Below, in pieces: positions 9,901-23,800 of a stretch of 64,000 bases of DNA. The stretch is from Megalonaias nervosa (lineage: Eukaryota > Mollusca > Bivalvia > Unionida > Unionidae), in assembly GCA_016617855.1 (NCBI GenBank), contig JAECUM010009321.1:1-64000 (forward strand). The letters are read 5' to 3'. The notes under the pieces are model-generated. The model did not search any database. It had not been told where the DNA came from and saw only the letters and a program-made list of their open reading frames with translations. The position numbers were made by a program, and so were the translations under genes. The stretch's first letter is position 1. Each line of letters starts with the position of its first letter.

Positions 9901-12900
9901 TCCTTTATAACAATGGAATACGTGTATGCTGTTCAAGAGAACCCAAATTGTTCTTAATTCTTTGAATTATATAAAACATAAAATTCCTAGAAGTGTCATT
10001 GATCTACATTCCTCTGAGCATGATGTAAAATTCTTAGGCTACATTATTTTAAGTGAATTAAGAATGCAGTTGAAATTTTTACATCAGCAATTACTGCAAA
10101 TTGAATTATTGCTTAAAATCTGATCAATCTTTTCTAAAAACACAAGTATTTAATATAGAAGACTGTTTTAAAATGATTATTTTTATTGTCCAAATATATA
10201 ATCAAGATAAAGACAATTGATTCTTCAGATGGTGTCTGACTGTAAATCACTGTAATATCCAGTTTTTCCATGCATGGCCTTCATGCATTGGCTATTCAAA
10301 TGTCAGTCAATACCGTCAACCAGACCCCTCTGGTGGAGTTGCACAACATGCACCTGGTGAGTTGTGGTAGTGATTTGTAGGTATCTACCCATCTACCACA
10401 GAGTAAGAGTGGAGGAGATTAACTACCCCATTGCCATTGATGGAGAAGTGAAAAATCATTTGAGCTGTGCTATTGTTGGACTTAAAATAATTTTACTTGT
10501 GACTAAATTGTTACACATTCAACTCAATCAGAGTTATTGCCCTTTGTATGTTGATTGTAGATGCAGTGTTATGACCTAATTTTGTGAATGCAGCTACTCT
10601 TGGAGCCTTTAATGGATTAATGTGAAAAGTGATACCTGTTGGGCCATAATTTTGTTTTGCCATTTTTTATTAACAATTGACTTATCTCAAAAATGCGGTA
10701 GAGATGGAATGGGGGAGAGACTGAGGTATATTTGTGAGCAAATTGTTCACCATTCCTCTAGTGTGCATTTGCCTTCAAGTCCACATTTTTCCAGGCTTGT
10801 ACCATTAGTGCATGTTAATTGCATAGGTGAATTTTAGGCTATAAGCAAGACTAGTCACATGTAAAGATAGCAGCTTATATGTAGGAATGGCAGGTTGACA
10901 ATTAAAAAGTGGTTATGCTGAAAATTAAAATGCCATATGTTTTTAGAATAAAACATTATATATACTTGTAACTGGAAAGGGTTGATGTCATTTTCTAGTT
11001 GCAGCATTATGATTTTGAAGGTTGCCAGAGCCAGATTTTACTGATCAATTACGAATGTTTGTCACAGATACAGGTTGCAAATTGGACTATGGTTTTTCTC
11101 GTTCTTGTTTCAATTTTAATTTTCATTAAATACATGTAATGGTAATGTTTTATTTTTATGTTCATTTAGTCACAAAATAAATCTCCTTTTTGAACCCCAA
11201 GGATTTATGTACATGAAATCCTTTTTTCTAAATATGTTCCTCTTGTACAAAATGTTTGAACATGTATTGTTTTTGTTTTGAATGTCGTGTTTGATGTCTC
11301 TTTCTTTTCTTTTATTATTGTCAAACAGGGTATGAAGCCATTTGAGGTAATTCTTAGTGTAAGCACAATAGTATAAAGTATCACTCTGGACAGAAAAATA
11401 CCATTTTAAAAAATTTATAAGCAGGAAATAAATTCCTGTTTCATCTTCTTGATTATTAAATATTTACTTTTTCTCACTCTTGTTTTAAACTGTGACCAGT
11501 CTTATGTAGGGGTGATGTCAGCTCTCTTCCTTGTATTGGTCAAAGGTTCTGGGTCTTGACACAACATGTTTTTAATCAGCATATGGTGTGCTAAGAGCTG
11601 TAGGAAATCTAGAAGTCTATCAGTGGATGTAACTGTTTGCTAACTATATGAAAATCTCATTCTATTTGACTCACAGAATTCAAATATCACTAGCTGGCCA
11701 GAAAAGAAACTTCAGATTATAATGTATTTTTCTGTCCAAGACCACAATGTTGAAACAGTGTCCTTGAAAAATATGATTTTGAAAGCAAATTATAGTCATT
11801 CTTTATATTACATTGTTTCTTGCACTAAATTTATAAATATGTCAACATTATTTAACATTCAGGTGCATTAACCAGCAAATACAGATTTTTTTCCGAGTCA
11901 GTTGTACAACAAATTACAGCAATTGACATCAGGGACTCTTGACAGTCTAGGCATTATTTTACAGATCATTTGAAGGGTGGGGAGGTGGTGGTGGAAAATA
12001 CAAAAAGCAGAGAAAGCCACTGACCATGGAAACTACTGATAATAAAATGGTGACCATTTACTCTGGAATGCACAGAACTGGGAACTAAATCAAATAATAG
12101 TTCCTGCCAGTGTTTATCATATTTAAGCAGGGCATTGTTTTACTTATTGAACACCAGAGCTCTAGCTAAGTGGTGTATTTGCATATTTACACAAAGAAAC
12201 TGGCCAGAAACACAAAAAGAAAATTTTGAATGTATCAAAATTACACAAAGCAGATTAATTTTAAGTACAGTGTATTTAGTCCAAAGTTGCCAGGATGTTT
12301 ATCCTGCTTTAAGCATAGTCCATTTTGTTAATGATGGTGCATTTGATTAATATAAACAATGCTCTTTGAATGTTTCATTCATATTTGAAATGATAGTACT
12401 TAAACACTGTGAGAACACTCATTCCAGTACAGCTGTTTAGCACATTGAAATAGACATGGTTAATGTTTTGAAGATTAGGACAGTATCCTGTATCTTTTGA
12501 GTTTTTATTTGTGCTCGTCAAATTTTAAAAAATGCAATTAGTTCTAAACCAGGGAGTAAAATACTCAACTTGTTAAAATCTTATCTATGGCTCTGGAACA
12601 CTATGACTATCTCATAACTTTTACTCTATCGTAGCCACTCTAAGGTGAAGGAACATACAATAGACTGGAAATCACTATTGCACAGCTTGATTATTGATAA
12701 TGTACAACAACTAGTAATCCAAGTAATGACTTGGGCTGGAAAAGGATACTAAATGCAGTCTAATCTTGTTGGTTCAGTGCATACTGTTTGGTTTGAAAAT
12801 GATAGATAAACTTTACCCTGAGCTGGAAAGGTTCAGGTCTTAGTTCATCTGACTGCGAAGTCAAGCGAGTTTATGGTATGGGCTTTCATCTGTCTTGCAT

Positions 12901-15900
12901 TGTGCATCATTCGCAGTTACTAATTTCAGTTTTTATTTTTTTTGTCTTAAACCACTAGGCCAGTTTAGACCAATTTTTGCAAGGTTCTTTCTGAGTTAAC
13001 GGCTTTGCAAGTTTTATACAAAGTTATATTAACTGCCATCAAATATGGCTGCCATTACTAAAAATAGTTAAACCATTAAAAGCCTCTTTAAAAAATGCAT
13101 AATTTTACCAAAAACATTTGATGGAAGGTCATCTAAAGATTAAGCCTTCAACATCTGCCATCAAATATAGCTGCAGTTATTAAAACTTAAAATGACCTTA
13201 CAAAAATTGCAGAGCAGAGCTGTACCAATTTGGCAGAATACATCATGGCAGCATAATCTTTTTAAAGTTTGTACGAATAATGCTGACCCACCATCAGCAC
13301 TGCACCTTCAGACAGGGATCATGGGTGTCCCGCAGCATTTAGCTTGAAGGAATTGCAATCCATTTATACTTGTGGCAAGTGTCTATTCTCACTTACCAAA
13401 TATAGTTTGTATTACTAATAATAGTGAATTCTTGTACTAAAATTATTGATGTAGTACCTCTTGGCCTTTCATGTCGATTTTGATACCAAGGGAGGCAAAT
13501 CAGATTTTGGTAAATGATTAGATCTGATAATAGTTATCTCCTTTGGATATTACATATATTCCACTGATGGAGATACTTGCAACAGGAAATCACAATAATT
13601 CTCAAATAATGTGTCAGATGTTATCATAAATTCACTAGCAATAAGGAAAAGAAACTTTAGAAATCTTTTATTAACATTTTCTAGATCATGATGTTTATGA
13701 GGGTAAAAAGGACCATGAATAGCAATTTTTCTGGAGTTAAGCTCTTTCATATAATCGGCTGTAAACTGGTATCACTTCAGCCCTCCAAGTCGTCATGATT
13801 CGTAATACTTTTATTACTTTTATTATCCCCAAATCTTGGATCCTGCATGCTCACTGGCCATGCTCTGTTTTCTTGATCCATGTTCATAAGCTAGAGAGAA
13901 ATAATAAATTCAGCATGCAAGATTTCTATTCTGCTTCTCATTACACAAATATACATCAAATATATGTTGACAGTAGCTTGCATCATGAGTGTCTCCGACT
14001 CATGGGATCCTAGGTTCAACACACTGCATCATCAAGCATGGCCACCATTACTACAGTAGAAGATCCATTTAAACAACTTCTTTGAAGTTACTTAGCAAAA
14101 TTTGAAATCTTACTCCAGTCTGGTCTAAAAATGGGAAAACTAATGAATAACTTGTGTTCAAAACCACTAAAACAGATTTTGATCAAATGAGACAGAAAAC
14201 ATTGATATTTCAGGCCTTTAGCATGTACAAATAATCCAGACCCACCATCCAATATGGCAGTCATTAGTAAAACTTGAAATACCATTTAATGACATCTTGA
14301 AAACCAATTTTACAAAATTTCACAGGAAGCCAGAATAACTCAACCAACTGCTCTTGCCTTAGCATATGTGGTTGATGTCATCCATGTGAGCAATCTCATG
14401 CCAACTTCAGCCTAAAACATGTGTCCATCTGAGAGCATTGCATACTCAGATCTGTTGATGTAATATGAGCCATTATGAGGGCTGCACTATTCACTTAAAT
14501 AGAAAGTACTGTCTAATCTGCCTTCAAGATCACATGAATTAGGCATTTGAAATAGCCATTTGTTATAGGTGTTGTTTTCCAGATTGTTTTAGAAATAGCA
14601 TTAAATAATCAACTACCTCTCTTCCAAGACCACTTTTCTCACTTCTATGAGGTGGCTGCTCAAGATTGGCTTGACTGTATAATAAACTGCATAGACTTTG
14701 ATCCAGTTGTGCGTTATGTGATGACTGATCTTAGTTTTGCTTGTTCACAATTGGGCACATGTTAAACACAAGTAAATACAGCATAACCTGTCTTGAAACA
14801 CCACCCCTTCTGCCAGAATAGTATGTTCTCTCAAGAGTAGTCATAACACTGTAATAAGAAAAATCTGTACTTTGAGAACCTGGTCTCTCAAGACAAGTGG
14901 ACTCTCATAGTACTTGTCTTTCAAGACAGGTTTTACTTTATTATAAAATTGTTGCTGAACTGTTAAAGACACTGTATTACAGCATTGGTCAGATACGTTG
15001 TGTAAATGAGACTAGACTGCATATAATATCACTGCTAAGGATGAAGTGAATAATCGCTCATATATTTGTTAGTACTAAACCAAATTTTAATTAAATTTTT
15101 ATTTTGGTTTTTTTTAGCATATTCAAATTCAACAAATGTATGACACTTTTTTGCAGCTAGAAATGTATCATGTTTTTGTTTATACCCCTTACATCAATCA
15201 ATCTTCCTTCAACAGCCATGGTTATACTTATATTTGCCATGTTAAATTTATTGGACTCTGGGGATTCATTACGTTTTAGCTACTAGTTTGCATTTGTTCT
15301 AAATTTCATTTTTAAAAAGAGTTTGAAGATGTGATATAATTGGATTCATTTTTGAAGGTTGTAATATTCCCACATTTTAGTGGAGAGCATATTGTATAGT
15401 AACCTACCAGTCCACAGCACTCCCTTCTAAACATGTAGGTGGAAATCCATCAACCTCGGTATGTGGGAAACCCATATGTTGACCATCTGTGATAGGGTTA
15501 TTTTCTTTCCCCCCTCTAGGTTCCTTTTTGAGGATGATATATAAAGCTTAGGTATAAAGCAGCTGCAGTTACAGTGAAATTTTGAATATTTTTTGCCACT
15601 CTTTACACGTGCATTTGAGGATGGTGGATACATAATAATTGTAATGGATTTTGAATTACATCCCATGGGTCATAGTCTGAATTGGGGGTGGAGACATGTA
15701 TAAAAAGTGTGTGGATTAGTTGTATTGAGCCATGTAAGTAGCTCTAGTGTCAGCAATTTGTTTATGTTAGGAAGAAGTATTGCTGCAGTCAATTTAGATG
15801 TACACCTGTCTGGTTTTCTGCTGCTGCTTTAACCTGCCAAGCATGCTGTCATAACTCACTCTGTTTCTGTCCCACAATTCAATGCATTTACCATTTACTA

Positions 15901-17766
15901 TAGTCAGGATTTCAAATAATTTTTATGACATCTGTTTAGTGCCTTTGTACTATCAGCACAATACCTATGTATTCAGAATTCCCTTTGTGCTGTCAACAAT
16001 ACTTGTACATTAAGAAGTGCCTTTTTGCTGTCAGCAAATTCCTATGTATTGTGAAGTGCCTTTGTGCCATTAGCAAAACCTATACATTAAGAAGTCCCTT
16101 TGTGCCATCAGCAAAAATAATACATTAAGAAGCACCTTTGTGCCTTCAGCAAAACATGTACATTAAGAATCCCATTGTGCCGTCAGCAAAACCTATACAT
16201 TAAGAAGTCCCTTTTTGCCATCAGCAAAACCTGTATATGAAGAAGTCAGTTTGTGCCATTAGATAAACCTATACATTAAGAAGTGCCTTTGTTTCATCAG
16301 CAATACCTATGTATTGAAAAGTCACTTTGTGCTATCAGCAGTACCTATGCATTAAAAAGTGCCTTTGTGCTATCAACAAAAGCTGTATGTTGAGAAGTGC
16401 CTTTGTGCTGACAGCAAAACCTATGCTTGAGAAGTACCTTTGTGCTATCGGCAATGCCTATGAATTGAGAAGTGCCTGGACCATTTAGTTTCATTTTTTA
16501 CTTTACGTTTCCAACCTGAAAACACTTCCTGTTTGTTTATTTCAAAACATGGCCGTTTAAATTTTGGATGGACCCAATTGTGGGGTAAATGACTTTAATT
16601 TTGAATGAGTCTTTGACATAAAGTGTAATGAATTCAGTTCACATCATTGTACTAATACTTTAGTTTGATATGCAGGAGTTGGATTAAGAAGCCTGACTTA
16701 ATGTACCAACATGAAAATTCCAAATTCTAAATATCCAGTTGTTATATCTATATCACAATGGCACTGACTAGTTTAGATTGACCAGTATGAACCAGCAGTT
16801 CATTCTTCCAATGGTTTATAATTATTAAAGCATAGTTTCATATCAGAAATAGTTATAATGGCATGCATCTAGATGTGAAGAAAATAATCTTTCCAACCAT
16901 GTATCATGCACTGTGATAACTCTTTTGCAAGTGGACTGAACCTTTATCAATATTCTGCATAAAGATTCATTTGCTGGGTCATTTGGTTGACTTAGCACTG
17001 ATGGCTTTGCTTCAGGGTCTTGTTGATAGCACTGTTATGGCAGACACTATAGCTATTTTGTTAACCATAGCTTAGTAATTACCATTTTTGTGTGTGTATG
17101 TAATGGACATTTTAATTAACGGGTTATGTTTTGTTTTTAAAAGAAATTTAATAAATGAAAATATATTTATCCTTCCCATGAAAGATATAAAGTTCAGAAT
17201 AAGAATAGACTGTATTTTATTGTATTTAATTTGCCCGAGTTTGTTGTACTTGGGTAATATTGATGAATAAAAATTCACAAATTTATGCAATGGTTGTGGG
17301 TACTAATTCCTTTTTTTGCAGTTGAAATTTCTTTATACAGGATTCATTTAATACATCTTTTGAAAAGTGGGAAATGGTCTTGTCATTAGATAAAGCCTCT
17401 CAGAATTAAAATTTGATATACTTTTTTTTAAAAGTGGGAATGGGTTTAATATTGCACATGGACTTGCAATTGAAGATTTATGGAATTGTTTTCATTTCCA
17501 ATATTTTATGATAAATTCATAGTTTTGATGGTTCACTAAAGTTTGGAGGAGCATCTTGACATGAAGTTGTTTTAATAGTTACTGGTTCTATTTTTGTGTC
17601 TTTCTGCACAAACGTTTAATGGAGGTCATTTTATAAAGGAGTGTATTTTTTTCTGAGACTGACCAACAGGAATAGTCTTCGGTATGCATATCATTTAAGT
17701 TCCAGTATTTATCAAAAGTTTGTGCTTCCATTATTATGGTAGTTTAATGACTCCAAAGATATGAGC

Positions 17767-17804
<38 letters not shown>

Positions 17805-20800
17805 TGAAAAAGTTGGCACAGCCCTATAGTGATTGTGTTGTCCATTCATCCATTTGTTAATCCATCCATCAATCTGGTTGGCTGTCAATAATTTGATTTC
17901 CACAAGGTAACTTAACTAAGAATTGTTCGATTCTGACCTAATTTGGTATTCAACTTTATATTGATGAGACTTCAGTTTCCTGTCTCATATGTTTGAAGTT
18001 ATGATATTTGATGGCATGTCCTCCTAATATTCATTTCCACAGTTTAACTTTACCAAGGATTGTTGGATTTCAACCAAATATGGCATGCAATGCTGTACAT
18101 TAAATGATTTGGTTTCCAGTGTTCTGCAACATCATGCACAGGAGTCATGTCACCTGCTTGTTTGTCCTCTTGGTTTTGGTTTCTGCATCATACATAAGCT
18201 TTCAAGGTTTATAGGCTTAACTATATTTAGGCATGCAGCTCAGTATTCATGCTCATTGATTTCCTGATTGATTGACTTTGATTTCTGCTTCATAGCCTTA
18301 CTAAGGTTCTTGTATTTGAACCAAGTTTGGTATTCAGTTTTATTTTGATGAGACCTTGATTGAGTTCAGTTTCTAGCATTCCACAGGGTCATCTGCCTGA
18401 GCTATGCTCCCTTGTAACCCATTGTTCTGATCTGGTTTTTGCACCATTACTTTACCAATAATTTCAGAAAAACTTGATCAGACCTCAGACAAGTTTCATT
18501 TCCAGAATTATGTAGAGGAGTTATGGCCCCTGACTTCCATTCCTTCTAACTTGGGTTTCTGTATTGTAACTTTTCTAAGGATTATTGGGTTTCAGCCAAA
18601 TACAGTATGCACTTTCTACTGATAAAAACTTGAATTACATTGATTTCTTGCATCCACAACAAAATTTACAGGCATTATGGCCCCTGATTGCCCCTCTGAG
18701 CTTGGTTTCTGTGGTATTACTGTAACAGTTACTGTTGGATTTCAAACAAATTTGGCATGCAGCTATATATTATTGAGTTTTATTCCATTATTCTATGTTG
18801 TCATGTAGAAGAGTTATGGCTTGTGACTCCAAACTCAATCAACATTGTCATTTAGAAGAGTTTTGGCTCATGACTCCAAACTCCTCCTAGCAAGATTAGT
18901 TTACCCAGCCTTTTTGAGTTTCAACCAAATTTGGCATGCAGCTGTATATTAATGAGACTTAGAATGACTTTTATTCCATTGTTCCACATTGTCATTTAGA
19001 AGAATTATGGCTCATTGCTCCAGACTCCTCATGACAGGTTTACTGTAAAAAGCCTTGTTGATTTTTGCCCAGATTTGGCATGCATGTTTATATTGATAAG
19101 ACTTGAACCAAGTTTAATTTCCAGCATTCCAAATATCAGTTTAAAGAGACATGGTTCCTAATTGCCCAGTCTCCAGCTCTTAGTTTCTGCAGTATTACTT
19201 TACCAAGGATTGCTGGATTTCAACCAAATTTGACATTATATTGATGAGATAGTAGGATTTCAAGCATTTCATGACACCAGTAATAGGGGTTGTGGCTCCT
19301 GAATGCCTATTTTCTATTTACATTAGTTTCCCAATAAAAATTATTCTTTTTATGGCCCTGCCAAGCAAAGTGTAGTGAGCAGGACCCTTTGTGATTGGTC
19401 AATAGCTCTAATCTTCTTTCATATAGTTGTCCATGCTTATGCTTTCATACTTAACTTTGCACCAAACTTAAAGATTTCACATGGGAATTCAGTTGTACTG
19501 GTAGATTCTATCATAAAACTTGTACAGTTTTATCCAATTTCTTTTATTTAAAATTGTATAGTGACGCCTTCACTGTTACACACACCTAATTACATGTATA
19601 TTGTTTTGATGCCTGTCTTTGATTTTTATGTAGTTATTTTTAATCATATATAGAGAAGAAAGTAAAGTTGTACACTGTCAAAAACATTGTATTTCATAGT
19701 CTCTACATTTTATAAAAATGTAGTTTGATTTTTTTTGCTAGTAGATTGCAGCAGCCACTTAAAAGCATAACATTCCATTTTAGAATGAAATCTGATTTAT
19801 TGTATGCAAGAAGAAGAATTACTAGCAAAAAAGGCTTGTTAACTCTTTGGAAGAAAAGAGTTTCATAGATCAAAATGTATATAATGCATGTATTGGTATA
19901 TCAGATAAAACTAAGCTTCAGGAATCAAGAACATCATATAACAAGTACTTGGATTTGACTCATAAAACTATTAACAGAGCTACATTACCAAATCATTTTA
20001 CAATTTTATTAGTGTAGTTGAATGTCAATTCAAGCATGCAAAAAGATTATATTTTGTTAGCTCAGCTGGTCCTAGAGCAGAAGAACTTACGGGATGTATT
20101 GTTTTACATTGTCTGTCTGAAGTCTATTATCACTGCTTCTAAACTCTTTGGAGGATTGCCATGAAACTTTACACACACATTCATTCCAAGGACTAGTTGG
20201 TCCTATATGAAAATGGCATTGTTCAGACATCCAGCATCTTGTTATCACTACTCCTCCTGAATGGATGGTCATGATTTTTTATACTAAAAGACTTCTTATG
20301 ATGAAAATGGTGATCTTACTTCCATTATGGCTACAATGGCAACCATCTTTAAATTCTTGTTATTGCTACTTCTTCTGAATGGTAAGCCATATCAAGAGAG
20401 AGTTTTCACCAGAAGACTTCTTGTGATGTCTAGTTGGTCCATTATTAAAATAGTGCCAATCTCACCTTCAGTATGGCCACAGTGACAGCCATCTTTTCAA
20501 TACTTCTGGATGGATGGTCAGATCAACATTAGGTTTTCACCAAAGACTTCTTCAGATGTCTAGTTTGGTTCTGAATTAAAATGGTGTCAATCTGACATCC
20601 AGTATGGTGACTTTGGCAGTCATCTTGGAAATGTAGTTTTTACTCCACAAAAACTGCAGTCTGATATCCAGTATGGCCACCATGACCTTCATCTCTAAAT
20701 TCTTGTTTTTGCTACTCCTCCTGAATGGAAAGCAATCTCAAAATTGGGTTTTAACCAGAAGACTTCTTGTGATGTTTAGTTGGTCTTGTGTTAAACTATT

Positions 20801-23800
20801 GCCAATCGCTCCTCCAGTATGACCACCATGGCAGCCATCTTGAAAATCTTATGACTACTACTCCTGGATGGATGGTCATATCAGCATGGGGTTTTCACCA
20901 AAAGGCATCTTATGAGATCTTGTTGGTCCTAGATGATGCAGATATTACATCCAATATAGCTGTTTTGATGGCCATCTTGAAGATCTTTTTATAGCTACTC
21001 CTCTTGGATGGATGATCATATCGTCATAGTTTTCACCAGAAAACTTCTTATGGTGTTTTGGTTAGTCCTCAATGAAAATGGTTCCAATCTTACATCCAAT
21101 ATGGCCACCACAGTGGACCACATAATAAATCATTTTATTGTTTGAGAATATCAGAGATCGTTTTAGTCCTCAACAATCATAAAGAAGAAATAGACTTATT
21201 TTAGATTCCTGAAAATTCTTTTTGGTCAGTAGAGTGTCAGTCTGATTGAGGGACTCTTCTTTTTATTGTAGCATGCATACTTTAGATCAGACTTTATAGC
21301 AAATGAAGTTGCGCATGTGTTTTACGATATACGTCTAAAATCTTAATTATTGATTTAGCTTCATGTACATGTTATGTTATACTCAAAGCCTTGCACATAA
21401 TTTCAGTGTGTGGATACTCTCACAAATATACAGAACAAGCTCAATACTGCCGTGACTGGGAGAAAGAAGATTGGACGTCTATATGAGAGATGTAAGATCT
21501 GCATAAATGTTATGCTATGGTTGCAAATACTGACATTTTCTTAAACTTTTATGTCCAGATGTTAGCATTCTTTAAATTTTTTAAGCAAGGTGTATATTTA
21601 AGTTAAATTCTGGCATTTAGGCGTGGAACTGAAGTTAAAGAAATTCAAATTGGACATATAAAAAAGACATAGACTATAAAAGTTAAGGGGCTGGGGCTGC
21701 TGCTTGAGTTTCAGAATTAAAAATTTCAAGAATATAGGTCTTGCCTTACTCTGGTATCAGTTGCTAAAAGCATAGCGAAGTCCACAGTGGGAAAATTATC
21801 AAAAGTAGACCTATGCTCATAACATAGAGTTGTTATAGCTGTATTCCCATTGTTTATAAAGACACATCTTCATATATTGTAATAAGGGACGCAATGATTA
21901 GATGTATAACAATCTCAATTACAAATACATTGTCAAACTGACTACACTTAATATTTGCAGTGTTAGATGTAGCTGGAAGATGCATCATATTTATGATGGA
22001 TTTTTCACTCTGACCCCAGCATCACTGTTTTGGGGTGGGAGTCGGTACAGGCAAGGTCGTAAGGAGGGACATAGCACAATATATAGTAAATAGCATGGGG
22101 ATTTGTGATGGCAAGCCATTGTATTTGCTTAAATTCACAATTTTTTTAATTGGGTTATGTAGCTGACTATGTACTTTGCTGTTCCGATATTTCCCATAGC
22201 ATGATGGGAAGAGTTTGAAGGTTTAAAGTCTTTAATGTGTTTTACTAAACACATAAATTGTATCACACACACATACACAAGTAGCAAATGCAGTTCAAGC
22301 CTGCTACCCTGGCCTCCCGTGATTCAGCACACAAGTCCAGGCACATACTGTTGAATGGCCAATACTGGTGGAGAAATTCAAGATGACAGGTAATGCAAAA
22401 TTATGTTGGAATCTTAGGGTTGCCTATGACCTATGTGGAGCTTCTACTTGAAGTGTAAAAATAGACTTGTATATCAACTATAATACTCGTGCAGCTCTGA
22501 CAATTTTTAAAGACGTGCATCTAATGTATAATGCTCAGTTCACTAGCATAAATATTGCATTGTAGCTAAAATATGTAGCTTGTCTTTATGGATCACTGCT
22601 ATATATATATGTGTAAAAATGGCTGACGGCAATCAATGTATTATTCCTGCTAAATGGAGTATTTGTCATCATGGTGAGATTGACTTTTCTGGATCAAGGT
22701 TAGCAAAATCAGTTTTGCAAGTGCAACAGTCTTCCCATATAAGCACAGATATAATGCAAAAACTATAAATAAATGTACCCATATATGTACCAAAATATAA
22801 CTCAAATATTGTTACCACCATGTGTAACTGTAAGGTTTCTGAATTCTTTTAATTGATATTTTGTCATTTGGATATATAGAAAAGAAAAGTTTTGAAAATA
22901 AACAGGTGTTTGATGTTTTAAGCATTATTATTTCTTTTTTATTGCATATATTCTTGTTCATTCTTGCCAGCTAGGATTCTACTCATGTATTTTCCAAAAT
23001 GGCATTGTATAAATAGGTATCTGTTGTAGTACCATCCTCATATCACCAACCTTGATACCAATTTTCCATTCCAGTAATGATTTCAAAAAAAAAGATAAGT
23101 ATGCTTCATGACAGGAAATAGATCATAAAATGCTGAAAATTAATGTAAAATAATGGCAAGCGCATTCCATCAACTATATCAAAATAGAGCATCACTGACA
23201 CACTAAAAGCACAACCATATGATTGTGCAGCCTTTTACCTTAACCCCTCACCACCACTCACACATAATGGCTGTAGTGACAGTACTGCATAGTGCCACTT
23301 CAAATAATTATTGAATCCCTCTTTGATGGAAAAACTAAGTTATGACTAATACAACCGAATAAAACAGGTGGTGACAAAGCTGGAAAAGACTAATTTAATG
23401 CAATTTATTTGTTGTACATGCCATCTTGAATTTCAGTACTGGTATTGAACATTCAGTGGTGCATGGTTGGCCTTGTGTGCAGAGCATCATGGGTGGCCAG
23501 GGTATCGGGTTAGTTTAACCCCAGTGTTTGAGTATGATAATGTCACCAAATTCCACGTATCAAATGAGCTGCTACGGGCTTGGTGATACAAAGCACTATT
23601 ACTAATGTATGTTACTTGCAAGATTTGAACATGGGTCTACATAATGTTTGTGATTATCAAGGTATATTCACACAACTGACTGGTACCAATGTATACACAT
23701 GGAACTTTGTATATTAATTTTTGCAAGGTTTTTATTCATCTGCCTAAAGGCAGAGTATGTAAATTGTTCACATAATTGTAAAAGAAATGTGTATTTATTT

